Below are positions 1 to 5,416 of a stretch of 5,416 nucleotides of DNA, one piece after another. A program made the position numbers and the translations under genes. The notes beneath the pieces are model-generated. The model made no database searches. It saw only the letters and a program-made list of their open reading frames with translations, and was not told where the DNA came from. Position 1 is the first letter of the stretch. Every line of letters starts with the position of its first letter. Source of the DNA: Pseudomonadota bacterium. Its GTDB lineage: Bacteria > Pseudomonadota > Gammaproteobacteria > SZUA-229. Location: assembly GCA_015222965.1 (NCBI GenBank), contig JADFWF010000220.1, forward strand, positions 1 to 5,416. The letters run 5' to 3'.

Positions 1-345
1 AAGAATCAGATGCATGATGATGATGTCAAAACTTTCATCTTCGAACGGCAGCGCCTGACTGTCTGCAACTTGAAAGCTGATATCCAGCGATTCATCTGTG
101 CTGTACAGAGATGCACGTTTTTCTGCGCGTCTTAACATGGCTGGTGTAATGTCAGTGCCGATGTAACAGGCGTCCGTGGGAAGAAACGGGATGTCGAGAC
201 CACTGCCGATGCCATTGATCAGTATCTCTTTATTGTCTGTTTCTGTAATACGTGAAAGACTTTTTTCTCGATAGAAATCAAGTGGGCCGGAAACAAGAGA
301 ATCGTAGATCGGTGCCAGTATTGTGTAGCTGTGTTTTAATGCCAT
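1..345 (-). CDS. Class I SAM-dependent methyltransferase, N-terminal part (runs off the left edge)
   Basis: The frame opens at ATG 345-343 and stays open for 115 codons to base 1, so the C-terminus is outside the window. I translated it by hand; it begins MALKHSYTILAPIYDSLVSG. The fold signature of a Rossmann-type methyltransferase is visible: glycine-rich SAM loop NGIGSGLD at residues 44-51, an acidic strand end YIGTDITPAML at 61-71 (Asp65 would contact the ribose), VADSQALPF at 93-101, and FDIIIMHLIL at 106-115. The HSYTxxAPxYD start followed by a short SAM loop resembles UbiE/Methyltransf_11-type enzymes, but the substrate cannot be told. The usual acidic residue of motif I is Ile or Asn here. 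A stop (TGA) lies seven codons upstream with no other start between, so the ATG is secure, although no Shine-Dalgarno sequence is seen. It starts 47 bases after apaG on the same strand, probably co-transcribed, in the position where E. coli has apaH. Confidence 0.85.
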   Translation of the reverse strand, partial: MALKHSYTILAPIYDSLVSGPLDFYREKSLSRITETDNKEILINGIGSGLDIPFLPTDACYIGTDITPAMLRRAEKRASLYSTDESLDISFQVADSQALPFEDESFDIIIMHLIL

Positions 346-372
346 CTGATGATCAAATGAAAGTGGTCAGAT
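344..372. repeat. Short inverted repeat at the methyltransferase start
   Basis: ATCTGA at 344-349 and TCAGAT at 367-372 form a perfect 6-base inverted repeat around a 17-base loop. One arm includes the first two bases of the methyltransferase start codon. It lies in the 47-base gap after apaG. It could be a small mRNA hairpin affecting initiation, but a repeat this short may be chance. Confidence 0.25.
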
Positions 373-392
373 AAGTTTTTAATAAAGATGTG

Positions 393-761
393 TTAATGCA
401 GTGTGTTGGGCACAGTTAATTGAAACTCTGGTATGTTCGCGTCGAACTTTTCACCGGTATCAGTGAGCATCTGGTAGCTGCCGTGCATGGTTCCAAAGGG
501 TGTGTTCATGAATGTGCCTGATGTATATTGGAACCCTTCGCCTGGCTGCAGATGTGGTTGCTCGCCAATAACACCATCACCTTTAACTTCCTGTACCAGT
601 CCGTCACCATCGGTAATTATCCAGTGCCGGGTGAGTAACTTGGCAGGCGCAGAGCCGTTATTGCGAATCGTGACAGTATATGAAAATACATAATGATTAT
701 TTGTAGGGTCTGATTGGTCAGCGATGTATACCGGCTGGACCTGCACGTCAATTTTATTCAT
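393..761 (-). CDS. apaG: ApaG family protein (single beta-sandwich domain)
   Basis: A 122-residue protein, close to the roughly 125 residues of E. coli ApaG, covering the whole ApaG/DUF525 domain. Recognisable family features are TRHWIITDGDG at residues 44-54, the glycine motif GDGVIGEQP at 61-69 and the PFGTMHGSYQM segment at 88-98. The family has a fibronectin type III-like fold. Its biochemical role is unsettled; mutants in Salmonella (corD) affect cobalt and magnesium handling, and related domains occur in eukaryotic FBXO3 and POLDIP2. The start at 761 is supported by a strong Shine-Dalgarno sequence eight bases upstream. The stop is TAA. It follows rsmA after 129 bases, a gap that holds a good promoter, so apaG and the methyltransferase gene downstream may be expressed partly apart from the rest of the cluster. 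The usual partner apaH is not the next gene here. Confidence 0.96.
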   Translation of the reverse strand: MNKIDVQVQPVYIADQSDPTNNHYVFSYTVTIRNNGSAPAKLLTRHWIITDGDGLVQEVKGDGVIGEQPHLQPGEGFQYTSGTFMNTPFGTMHGSYQMLTDTGEKFDANIPEFQLTVPNTLH

Positions 762-769
762 AGCTGTAT

Positions 770-776
770 CCCCCTT
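770..776 (-). promoter_or_regulatory. Strong ribosome binding site of apaG
   Basis: On the minus strand AAGGGGG lies eight bases before the apaG ATG at 761. It is the only clear Shine-Dalgarno sequence among the five gene starts in the window, and it fixes the apaG start. Confidence 0.8.
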
Positions 777-800
777 AATTTCGACTCAGGATGATTGATA

Positions 801-829
801 ATTATAACACCGTGTATAACATCTATTTA
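801..829 (-). promoter_or_regulatory. Extended -10 promoter for apaG and the downstream methyltransferase gene
   Basis: The minus strand reads TGTTATAAT at 809-801, a perfect extended -10 element (TGn followed by TATAAT). A 17-base spacer would put the -35 at 829-824, which reads TAAATA and is a poor match; extended -10 promoters often tolerate this. Transcription would start near 794, giving a leader of about 33 bases that contains the apaG ribosome binding site. It lies in the gap between rsmA and apaG, pointing at apaG. Seen: the motif and its position. Inferred: sigma-70 type activity. Confidence 0.55.
803..821. repeat. Direct repeat TGTTATA over the apaG promoter, also an imperfect dyad
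   Basis: On the minus strand TGTTATA occurs at 821-815 and again at 809-803, a period of 12 bases; the second copy is part of the extended -10. The same stretch is an imperfect palindrome at 802-819 (TTATAACAC on one side, GTGTATAA on the other, one base bulged). It could be a regulator site or a pair of overlapping -10 elements. AT-rich promoter DNA gives such repeats by chance, so this is weak. Confidence 0.3.
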
Positions 830-890
830 CTTAACTGATAAAAGGGTAATGTTTTGTTTTTCAGTGAGTTAGCTGATGAAATCTGTTCTG

Positions 891-1706
891 CTATGAGAGT
901 GTTTTATATAGGTTGACGAAATCATCTATGGATAATTCTTCTGCGCGCTGACCGGGTAGCAGACCTGCCTGTTCGATCTGTTGTGTAGAGCATAGATCTT
1001 TAAGGGTGTTTTTTAAGGTCTTGCGCCGTTGAGAAAATGCCTGTCTGACGAGGTTTTCATATTTTGAGAAATCAGTGACTTGTTTCTCGAACTGAGCTTT
1101 AGGCTGTAACCGTAAGATAGCAGAGTTAACTTTAGGTGCAGGCTGAAAAGCATATGGTGGTACTTCAAATAGTGACTGTGCCTCACAGAATGTTTGTAAC
1201 ATAACGCTGAGCCGTCCATAATTTTTGACGCCAGGTGTTGCCACGATGCGGTCAACGACTTCCTTCTGCAGCATGAAGTGCATGTCCTGTATTAGATCTC
1301 TGTTTTTTAGCAGTAAAAATAATACCGGTGTTGAAATGTTATAAGGCAGGTTGCCAACGATCCTCAGTTTTTTTTCAGACCCGTTTTTATCAACAGAAAC
1401 GTGTTGTGAGTAAAATTCCTGAAAGTTAAATTTTAGGACATCGCATTCATTTACGAAAAGTTTGTCCTTATTGGTGGCGTCTGAAAATACACAGTTCTTG
1501 ATAAGTTTTGGAATGATGTCACGATCAAGTTCGATGACATTTATTTTATCAAGCCGGGCTAACAGTGGTTTAGTCATTGCGCCCAGTCCGGGGCCTATCT
1601 CTACCATCAGATCGTCATGTTGTGGATGGATGCTGTCAACGATGTGATTGATGATAGAAGTATCAACCAGAAAGTTTTGCCCAAAGCGTTTTTTTGCGTA
1701 GTGCAT
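891..1706 (-). CDS. rsmA: 16S rRNA (adenine(1518)-N(6)/adenine(1519)-N(6))-dimethyltransferase RsmA (KsgA)
   Basis: A 271-residue protein, about the length of E. coli RsmA (273). It dimethylates two adjacent adenosines in the helix 45 loop of 16S rRNA, a late check in small-subunit assembly; loss gives kasugamycin resistance in E. coli. Visible motifs: KKRFGQNFLVD at 5-15, SAM loop VEIGPGLGAMT at 35-45, acidic ELDRD at 59-63, catalytic NLPYNIS at 119-125, FMLQKEVVDRI at 144-154, QPAPKVNSAILRL at 188-200 and RQAFSQRRKTLKNTL at 221-235 in the C-terminal domain. Loops near 72-82 and 101-113 look slightly long. ATG 1706 is the first usual start: the frame is open further up through the repeat, but without ATG, GTG or TTG. 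There is no Shine-Dalgarno sequence; the heptamer array ends nine bases upstream. The stop is TAG. In E. coli pdxA and ksgA overlap, whereas here 141 bases separate them. Confidence 0.98.
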   Translation of the reverse strand: MHYAKKRFGQNFLVDTSIINHIVDSIHPQHDDLMVEIGPGLGAMTKPLLARLDKINVIELDRDIIPKLIKNCVFSDATNKDKLFVNECDVLKFNFQEFYSQHVSVDKNGSEKKLRIVGNLPYNISTPVLFLLLKNRDLIQDMHFMLQKEVVDRIVATPGVKNYGRLSVMLQTFCEAQSLFEVPPYAFQPAPKVNSAILRLQPKAQFEKQVTDFSKYENLVRQAFSQRRKTLKNTLKDLCSTQQIEQAGLLPGQRAEELSIDDFVNLYKTLS

Positions 1707-1715
1707 TTTAAGAGC

Positions 1716-1746
1716 AATGAATAATGAATAATGAATAGTGAATAAT
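1716..1746. repeat. Heptamer array, left arm (AATGAAT on the plus strand)
   Basis: Three perfect AATGAAT units (1716-1736), one variant AGTGAAT (1737-1743) and a partial AAT. In the minus-strand message this reads as ATTCATT repeats ending nine bases before the rsmA start, across the normal ribosome binding site position. It is the inverse of the right arm at 1801-1849. Confidence 0.95.
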
Positions 1747-1800
1747 AAAAAACTGTAAAAGTTTTCTTTTTGTTGTTTTACTTTGGCTGTTGGTTTTAAA

Positions 1801-1849
1801 ATTCATTATTCATTATTCATTATTCATTATTCATTATTCATTATTCACT
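1801..1849. repeat. Heptamer array, right arm (ATTCATT on the plus strand)
   Basis: Six perfect tandem ATTCATT units (1801-1842) followed by a variant ATTCACT (1843-1849) whose last two bases belong to the pdxA stop codon (TAG on the minus strand, 1850-1848). In the message the array reads AATGAAT repeats directly after pdxA. The variant base matches the variant unit of the left arm (AGTGAAT), but the two variants are not opposite each other in a nested hairpin. Confidence 0.95.
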
Positions 1850-2849
1850 AGCTACAGTATTCTATCGCCATTTTGATGGCTTCGTGCAGACTGCTGTCAC
1901 TGGCTTTGCCGGTGCCGGCGAGATCCAGTGCGGTACCGTGATCGACAGAGGTACGTATAAACGGCAGTCCTAATGTTATATTTACAGCCTTACCAAAACC
2001 GCTGTATTTAAGCACGGGCAAACCCTGGTCATGATACATGGCGAGAACGGCGTCCGCATGTTCCAGATATTTTGGCGTGAACAAAGTGTCTGCGGGCAGT
2101 GGTCCAACCAGATCCATGTCCTGTTGTTTTAGTTTTTCGATGACCGGGGTGATTGTGTTTATCTCTTCATCACCGAGATTTCCATCTTCACCTGCATGCG
2201 GGTTTAAACCGCAGACCAGGATTTTTGGTTTCTGTATGCCCGCTTGCTGCTTTAGAAACTTATCCAGAGTGATAAGTACGTCACTGAGAGATTCCCGGGT
2301 AATGGCGTCACTGATATCTTTTAGAGGCAGGTGTGTTGTCGCCAGTGCTACCCGTAAACTTTTAGTGGCTAACATCATAACCGGGGTGGAATCGGTTTTA
2401 TCAGCGAGGTATTCAGTATGACCGGTAAAAGCAAAACCTGCCTGATTGATAATGCTTTTTTGTACAGGACCGGTGACCATGGCATTCACTTTTTTCTGCA
2501 GGCATAAGTCATGTGCAAGGTCGAGCATCTTTAACACATAATCACTGTTGTCAGGGTCTAGTGATCCCGCCTGACATTTAGCACTTAACGTGAGCGGGAT
2601 AATGTTTAGGCTGCCAGCTTGATAATGATCGGATGGTCCTCCTATATCTTTATGGATCTGTACCTGTATATCAGTGCCTAGTTGATCCGCGCGCTGGCTG
2701 ATTAATTCAGGGTCTGCGATCACATACAGTTCAGCATCAGCGAAAGTCGATGATGCTGGAAGCGCAAGACAGATGTCAGGACCGATACCCGCCGGTTCAC
2801 CTGAGGTGATAACAATTTTAATTTTTGGTTTTATGTCTGATGTCGCCAT
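1848..2849 (-). CDS. pdxA: 4-hydroxythreonine-4-phosphate dehydrogenase PdxA
   Basis: A 333-residue protein (E. coli PdxA has 329). It oxidises 4-phosphohydroxy-L-threonine with NAD+; the product decarboxylates to 3-amino-2-oxopropyl phosphate, which PdxJ uses to make pyridoxine phosphate in the DXP-dependent vitamin B6 route. Visible motifs: GEPAGIGPD at 17-25, GPVQKSII at 127-134, FTGHTEYLAD at 141-150, TTHLPL at 171-176, GLNPHAGEDG at 214-223, PADTLF at 242-247, MYHDQGLPVLK at 271-281 and DHGTALDLAG at 303-312. His173, His218 and His273 have exactly the 45 and 55 residue spacing of the E. coli metal ligands, so the enzyme should be active. The start lies 39 bases after the surA stop, with no good Shine-Dalgarno sequence; translation may be coupled to surA. 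The stop TAG is shared with the edge of the heptamer array downstream. Confidence 0.98.
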   Translation of the reverse strand: MATSDIKPKIKIVITSGEPAGIGPDICLALPASSTFADAELYVIADPELISQRADQLGTDIQVQIHKDIGGPSDHYQAGSLNIIPLTLSAKCQAGSLDPDNSDYVLKMLDLAHDLCLQKKVNAMVTGPVQKSIINQAGFAFTGHTEYLADKTDSTPVMMLATKSLRVALATTHLPLKDISDAITRESLSDVLITLDKFLKQQAGIQKPKILVCGLNPHAGEDGNLGDEEINTITPVIEKLKQQDMDLVGPLPADTLFTPKYLEHADAVLAMYHDQGLPVLKYSGFGKAVNITLGLPFIRTSVDHGTALDLAGTGKASDSSLHEAIKMAIEYCS

Positions 2850-2888
2850 TATCTGTAAACGGTAATCGAAGCTGGTGTAGCAGCCTGT

Positions 2889-4184
2889 CTAGCTGTCTTT
2901 TTCGATAAATTCGACATAAGCCTCATCCCGGATGCGACGGAGCCAGAGACGTAGTTCTTCATCAATCTTTCGCTTTTTAATCGAGTTGCGAGCCAGGTTT
3001 TCCTTGTTGGTTTTTCCCTGGTCGTGTTGGCGGCGTTCAAGGACTTCGAGTATGTGCCAGCCGAAAGGTGTTTTAAAAGGTTCTGATATCTGCCCGATAT
3101 CCAGACTGTTGGCTACGTTTTCGAACGTTGGGGTAAATTCTCCAGGTCCGAACCAGCCCAGGTCGCCACCTTTGATTTTTGAGCCAGGGTCTTCTGAATA
3201 TTCACTGGCAAGTTCTGCAAAACTTTTTCCATTTTCTATTTTTTTCTTTAGATCCAGCAATGTTTGACGTGCCTGATCATCACTGATCTCACTGCTGGTA
3301 CGGATCAAGATATGTCTGGCGTTTGTCTGTTGTACCATGACCTGATCGTTTGAACTGCTTACCAGTTGCAGTAGATGAAAACCGCTGGCACTTTTAACGG
3401 GTTTTGAGGTCTCGCCAGAACTTAAACTTCTGATCGCATCGACGAAAAGCTGGGGCAGTTCATTTGCTTTACGGCTTCCGAGGTCGCCACCTTTCAGCGC
3501 GTTTCGGCCGCTGGAATATTTGATAGCCATATCTTCAAACTCTGAGCCGGAAGTGATTTTTCTATAGACAGAATCAGCTTGTTGTCTAGCGCTATCGATG
3601 TCTTCAGGTGATGCGGTCTCCGGTGTTGCGATCAGGATATGGCGAATGTGATAAGTTACATTGGATGTGTCGCCAGTTTCATTCTGTTCGATGAATTGCT
3701 GCACTTCCTGGTCCGAAACGTTAATTTTGCTGGCGACGAGACGTTGTTGAAGCTGGTTGATGATGAGCTCGTTACGCGTCTGTTCCCGGAAACGGGCATA
3801 ACTGAGACCTTCTGATTCGATAGTGGCTCGAAAGTCATCGAGCGTCATCTTATTGGTTTTTGCCAGCTGTTCCAGCATGCGATTTAACATCAGGTCATCA
3901 ACGGTGATGCCGAACTGTTTTGCCTGTTGCAACTGGATGGTGTCACGGATTATTCTTTCCAGGACCTGTTTCCTGAGAGTCTTGGGTTCGATGCGTGAAA
4001 GCTGGCTAAGCTCCAGTTGTTTTCTGAAGTCATTGACCCTGTTGTCCAGTGTGGTCTGAGTAATTACATCTTCATTAACCACGACAACGATATGGTCCAG
4101 TGGTTTTAAATCTGCGTGAGACGGACCGGATAAGAAGCAAAATAATAGTGCTAATAAGGTTAGCGTGCGAGTCTTAGTGTTCAT
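2889..4184 (-). CDS. surA: Periplasmic chaperone and peptidyl-prolyl isomerase SurA
   Basis: A 431-residue protein (E. coli SurA has 428). It escorts unfolded outer-membrane beta-barrels, LptD among them, across the periplasm to the BAM complex. Residues 1-24 form a Sec signal peptide: positive start, hydrophobic TLLALLFCFLSG, and a cleavage site after SHA at 22-24. The N-terminal chaperone domain covers about 25-170, starting LDHIVVVVNEDVIT. Two parvulin (PpiC) domains follow: about 177-285 (HIRHILIATPE to SGFHLLQLV) and about 288-388 (ARHILIRTSSE, KGGDLGWFGPGEF, FGWHILEVLERR). The second keeps the sequence typical of the catalytically active domain. The C-terminal helix (about 400-431) returns to the chaperone core in the known structure. 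The gene starts 29 bases after lptD on the same strand, with no clear Shine-Dalgarno sequence, and ends with TAG. Confidence 0.98.
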   Translation of the reverse strand: MNTKTRTLTLLALLFCFLSGPSHADLKPLDHIVVVVNEDVITQTTLDNRVNDFRKQLELSQLSRIEPKTLRKQVLERIIRDTIQLQQAKQFGITVDDLMLNRMLEQLAKTNKMTLDDFRATIESEGLSYARFREQTRNELIINQLQQRLVASKINVSDQEVQQFIEQNETGDTSNVTYHIRHILIATPETASPEDIDSARQQADSVYRKITSGSEFEDMAIKYSSGRNALKGGDLGSRKANELPQLFVDAIRSLSSGETSKPVKSASGFHLLQLVSSSNDQVMVQQTNARHILIRTSSEISDDQARQTLLDLKKKIENGKSFAELASEYSEDPGSKIKGGDLGWFGPGEFTPTFENVANSLDIGQISEPFKTPFGWHILEVLERRQHDQGKTNKENLARNSIKKRKIDEELRLWLRRIRDEAYVEFIEKDS

Positions 4185-4213
4185 AGTGCGGTATATTGAG
4201 TACTGCCTGTTAG

Positions 4214-5416
4214 TTATTGGAAAGGATCAGTGTAACCGTAAATTGATTGTTCCAGAGTCGACCTGGTTCTGCTGCCAGATAAACTACCCAGACCTTTGAA
4301 GACGAATTGTACCAGTATTGAGTCATCATAAGAATCGTTGACGGTGGTAGAATTTTGTAAACGCCGCTGTGCTAATAGTTGTATCGACCAGCAGCAGCTG
4401 TCATAGGCCAAACCTATGATGGTGTCGACGCCTTTGTCGTCTTTCAGGGAATAGTTCCAGCGTGCGATACCACTGTAGTTGTTGTTAATTGCATAGACAA
4501 GTGAAGTGTCTGTCTGTTCAATATCAATGGCATCGCTGTCTTTTATCAGGTGTTTGCGGTAGCCGATATTGAACAGGTGCCTGGCGTCAGACCTATAATG
4601 CAGGAAATAGTTGTCCTGTGACAGCTTGTTTCTAGATGGGTCCCATTGCAGATATATGCTGCTCTCCCAGTTGCCCCAGTTGGTATCAAGTTCGGCAATG
4701 ATGTCTGACTGTTTTTCTGTGTCGACGCCACCATTGAGTGAGACCTTTCTGTCTTCAAAATAATATATCTGGCCAATGCTGGCGCGTACAAATTCGTTGC
4801 CCGTATCTGGATTTAGTATCCGGCTGGTTAAGGCAAATGTCAGTTGATTGGCGTCACCGATACGGTCGCCACCAACAAAGCGGTTGTCACGGAATAACTG
4901 TGCGACACTGAATGTAGGGATGCTGGTATCGAACAGCGGTATATTGCTTTGCTCTTCGAATGGCACGTTCAGATAATATAAACGCGGCTCCAGCGTATGT
5001 TGATAACCATTGTTAAGCGGACGCTCGAAAAACAACCCGGCGTCGATGCTGCTAATCGGCAGGTTGCGATTTTCAACGGCCTGGGATGTGCCAGACTGTG
5101 TGCCGACATCATATTGCGTGTGACTGAATTTGACGGCGGGGTCGACAAACCATGCTGCTCCGCTAAGTGGCAAGCGCAGACCAGGGCGTACGGTTATGCG
5201 ACTGCCTGTCGTTTTAGTGTCATCATCATGAGTGAAGTCGACGTACTCCGAGTCAAGCGTAAAAAGTATAGTGCTACTGGCTATTTCCTGATCGCCGGCA
5301 AATGTCAGTTGCGGCAATCTTTCATAAGGCCGGTCGCTTAACGGGGAGCTCTCATCGATTGTTTTTATGTTTTGCACCATGGCTTTCAGGTGCCAGTTGC
5401 TTATGTCATAGTTTAA
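4214..5416 (-). CDS. lptD: LPS-assembly protein LptD, C-terminal part (N-terminus beyond the right edge)
   Basis: The frame is open from base 5416 to the TAA at 4216-4214, giving the last 400 residues; family members are usually near 780, so the periplasmic N-terminal jellyroll and first strands lie outside. The first visible residues, NYDISNWHLKAMVQNIKTID, run straight into the LptD segment PYERLPQLTFAG, so the ATG at 5380 is an internal methionine, not the start. LptD is the outer-membrane barrel that, with LptE, inserts lipopolysaccharide into the outer leaflet. The rest alternates polar and aromatic residues as barrel strands do. DSCCWS holds the adjacent cysteines (codons at 4396-4391) that form long-range disulfides with N-terminal cysteines in E. 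coli. The end FKGLGSLSGS...LEQSIYGY is typical of the family. surA, which helps fold this barrel, follows after 29 bases. Confidence 0.97.
   Translation of the reverse strand, partial: LNYDISNWHLKAMVQNIKTIDESSPLSDRPYERLPQLTFAGDQEIASSTILFTLDSEYVDFTHDDDTKTTGSRITVRPGLRLPLSGAAWFVDPAVKFSHTQYDVGTQSGTSQAVENRNLPISSIDAGLFFERPLNNGYQHTLEPRLYYLNVPFEEQSNIPLFDTSIPTFSVAQLFRDNRFVGGDRIGDANQLTFALTSRILNPDTGNEFVRASIGQIYYFEDRKVSLNGGVDTEKQSDIIAELDTNWGNWESSIYLQWDPSRNKLSQDNYFLHYRSDARHLFNIGYRKHLIKDSDAIDIEQTDTSLVYAINNNYSGIARWNYSLKDDKGVDTIIGLAYDSCCWSIQLLAQRRLQNSTTVNDSYDDSILVQFVFKGLGSLSGSRTRSTLEQSIYGYTDPFQ

Larger units (their letters stand above)
1716..1849. repeat. Inverted pair of heptamer arrays, potential long hairpin between pdxA and rsmA
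   Basis: Two arrays of the same 7-base unit face each other across a 54-base AT-rich spacer (1747-1800). The left arm (31 bases) can pair with part of the right arm (49 bases) with a single mismatch, in several registers, because the right arm has more units. The element fills nearly all of the 141-base gap: its right end overlaps the pdxA stop codon and its left end is nine bases from the rsmA start. It codes for nothing recognisable. It could be a small non-autonomous repeat element, a product of slippage plus inversion, or an mRNA structure between the two genes. I see no target-site duplication or transposase to decide between these. Confidence 0.85.

Noticed and set aside
822..890. Terminator after rsmA (ACTGA and TCAGT arms)
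   Set aside because: The pairing is about five bases with a large AT-rich loop and no proper T-run, so I do not call it.
1730..1762. Promoter for rsmA within the repeat spacer (TTTACA on the minus strand as a -35)
   Set aside because: No good -10 lies at a proper distance; at 16 to 18 bases the sequence is heptamer repeat with poor matches.
1749..1765. Small hairpin AAAACT/AGTTTT followed by T residues, as a terminator between pdxA and rsmA
   Set aside because: The 6-base stem has a single G-C pair, far weaker than usual intrinsic terminators, and the whole spacer is AT-rich.
1716..1849. Calling the inverted heptamer arrays a MITE
   Set aside because: No target-site duplication or match to a known transposase end can be seen, and the termini are simple tandem repeats; other genomic copies would be needed.
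2038..2421. A 127-codon open frame on the plus strand, antisense to pdxA
   Set aside because: It lies wholly inside the conserved pdxA gene, its translation resembles no family I know, and it has no supporting start signal.
2849..3040. A 63-codon frame on the minus strand ending as TAATG at the pdxA start
   Set aside because: It overlaps the surA C-terminus in another frame, has no ribosome binding site and encodes no recognisable domain; the stop-start overlap looks accidental.
4997..5341. A 114-codon open frame on the plus strand, antisense to lptD
   Set aside because: It is the complement of conserved LptD coding sequence, and the protein has no recognisable domain.

Overview
The window is a conserved gammaproteobacterial housekeeping cluster, read entirely on the minus strand (right to left): lptD (C-terminal part only), surA, pdxA, rsmA, apaG, then the N-terminal part of a class I SAM-dependent methyltransferase. 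The order lptD-surA-pdxA-rsmA-apaG is the well-known arrangement of Escherichia coli and many other Gammaproteobacteria. Base composition is moderately AT-rich by eye. Nothing in the window fixes a genus.

Layout from the 5' end of the transcript. Positions 5416-4214 hold the end of LptD, the outer-membrane LPS translocon barrel, including the conserved Cys-Cys pair. After 29 bases comes surA (4184-2889), the periplasmic chaperone that assembles outer-membrane barrels such as LptD. After 39 bases comes pdxA (2849-1848), vitamin B6 biosynthesis. A 141-base AT-rich spacer (1707-1847) follows. It carries two facing arrays of the heptamer AATGAAT/ATTCATT and lies between pdxA and rsmA (1706-891), the 16S rRNA dimethyladenosine methyltransferase. 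A 129-base gap with a perfect extended -10 promoter precedes apaG (761-393), the only gene here with a strong Shine-Dalgarno sequence. A methyltransferase gene starts at 345 and leaves the window. In E. coli this place is taken by apaH.

Functionally, lptD and surA belong together (envelope biogenesis). pdxA, rsmA and apaG are cofactor and translation housekeeping genes that travel with them. The coding genes look intact and ordinary. I see no RNA gene, CRISPR array, transposase or phage gene.

The most unusual item is the inverted heptamer array. It begins inside the pdxA stop codon, ends 9 bases before the rsmA start and occupies the place where an rsmA ribosome binding site would be. It could form a long hairpin in the pdxA-rsmA message. 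I see no convincing new multi-gene system.
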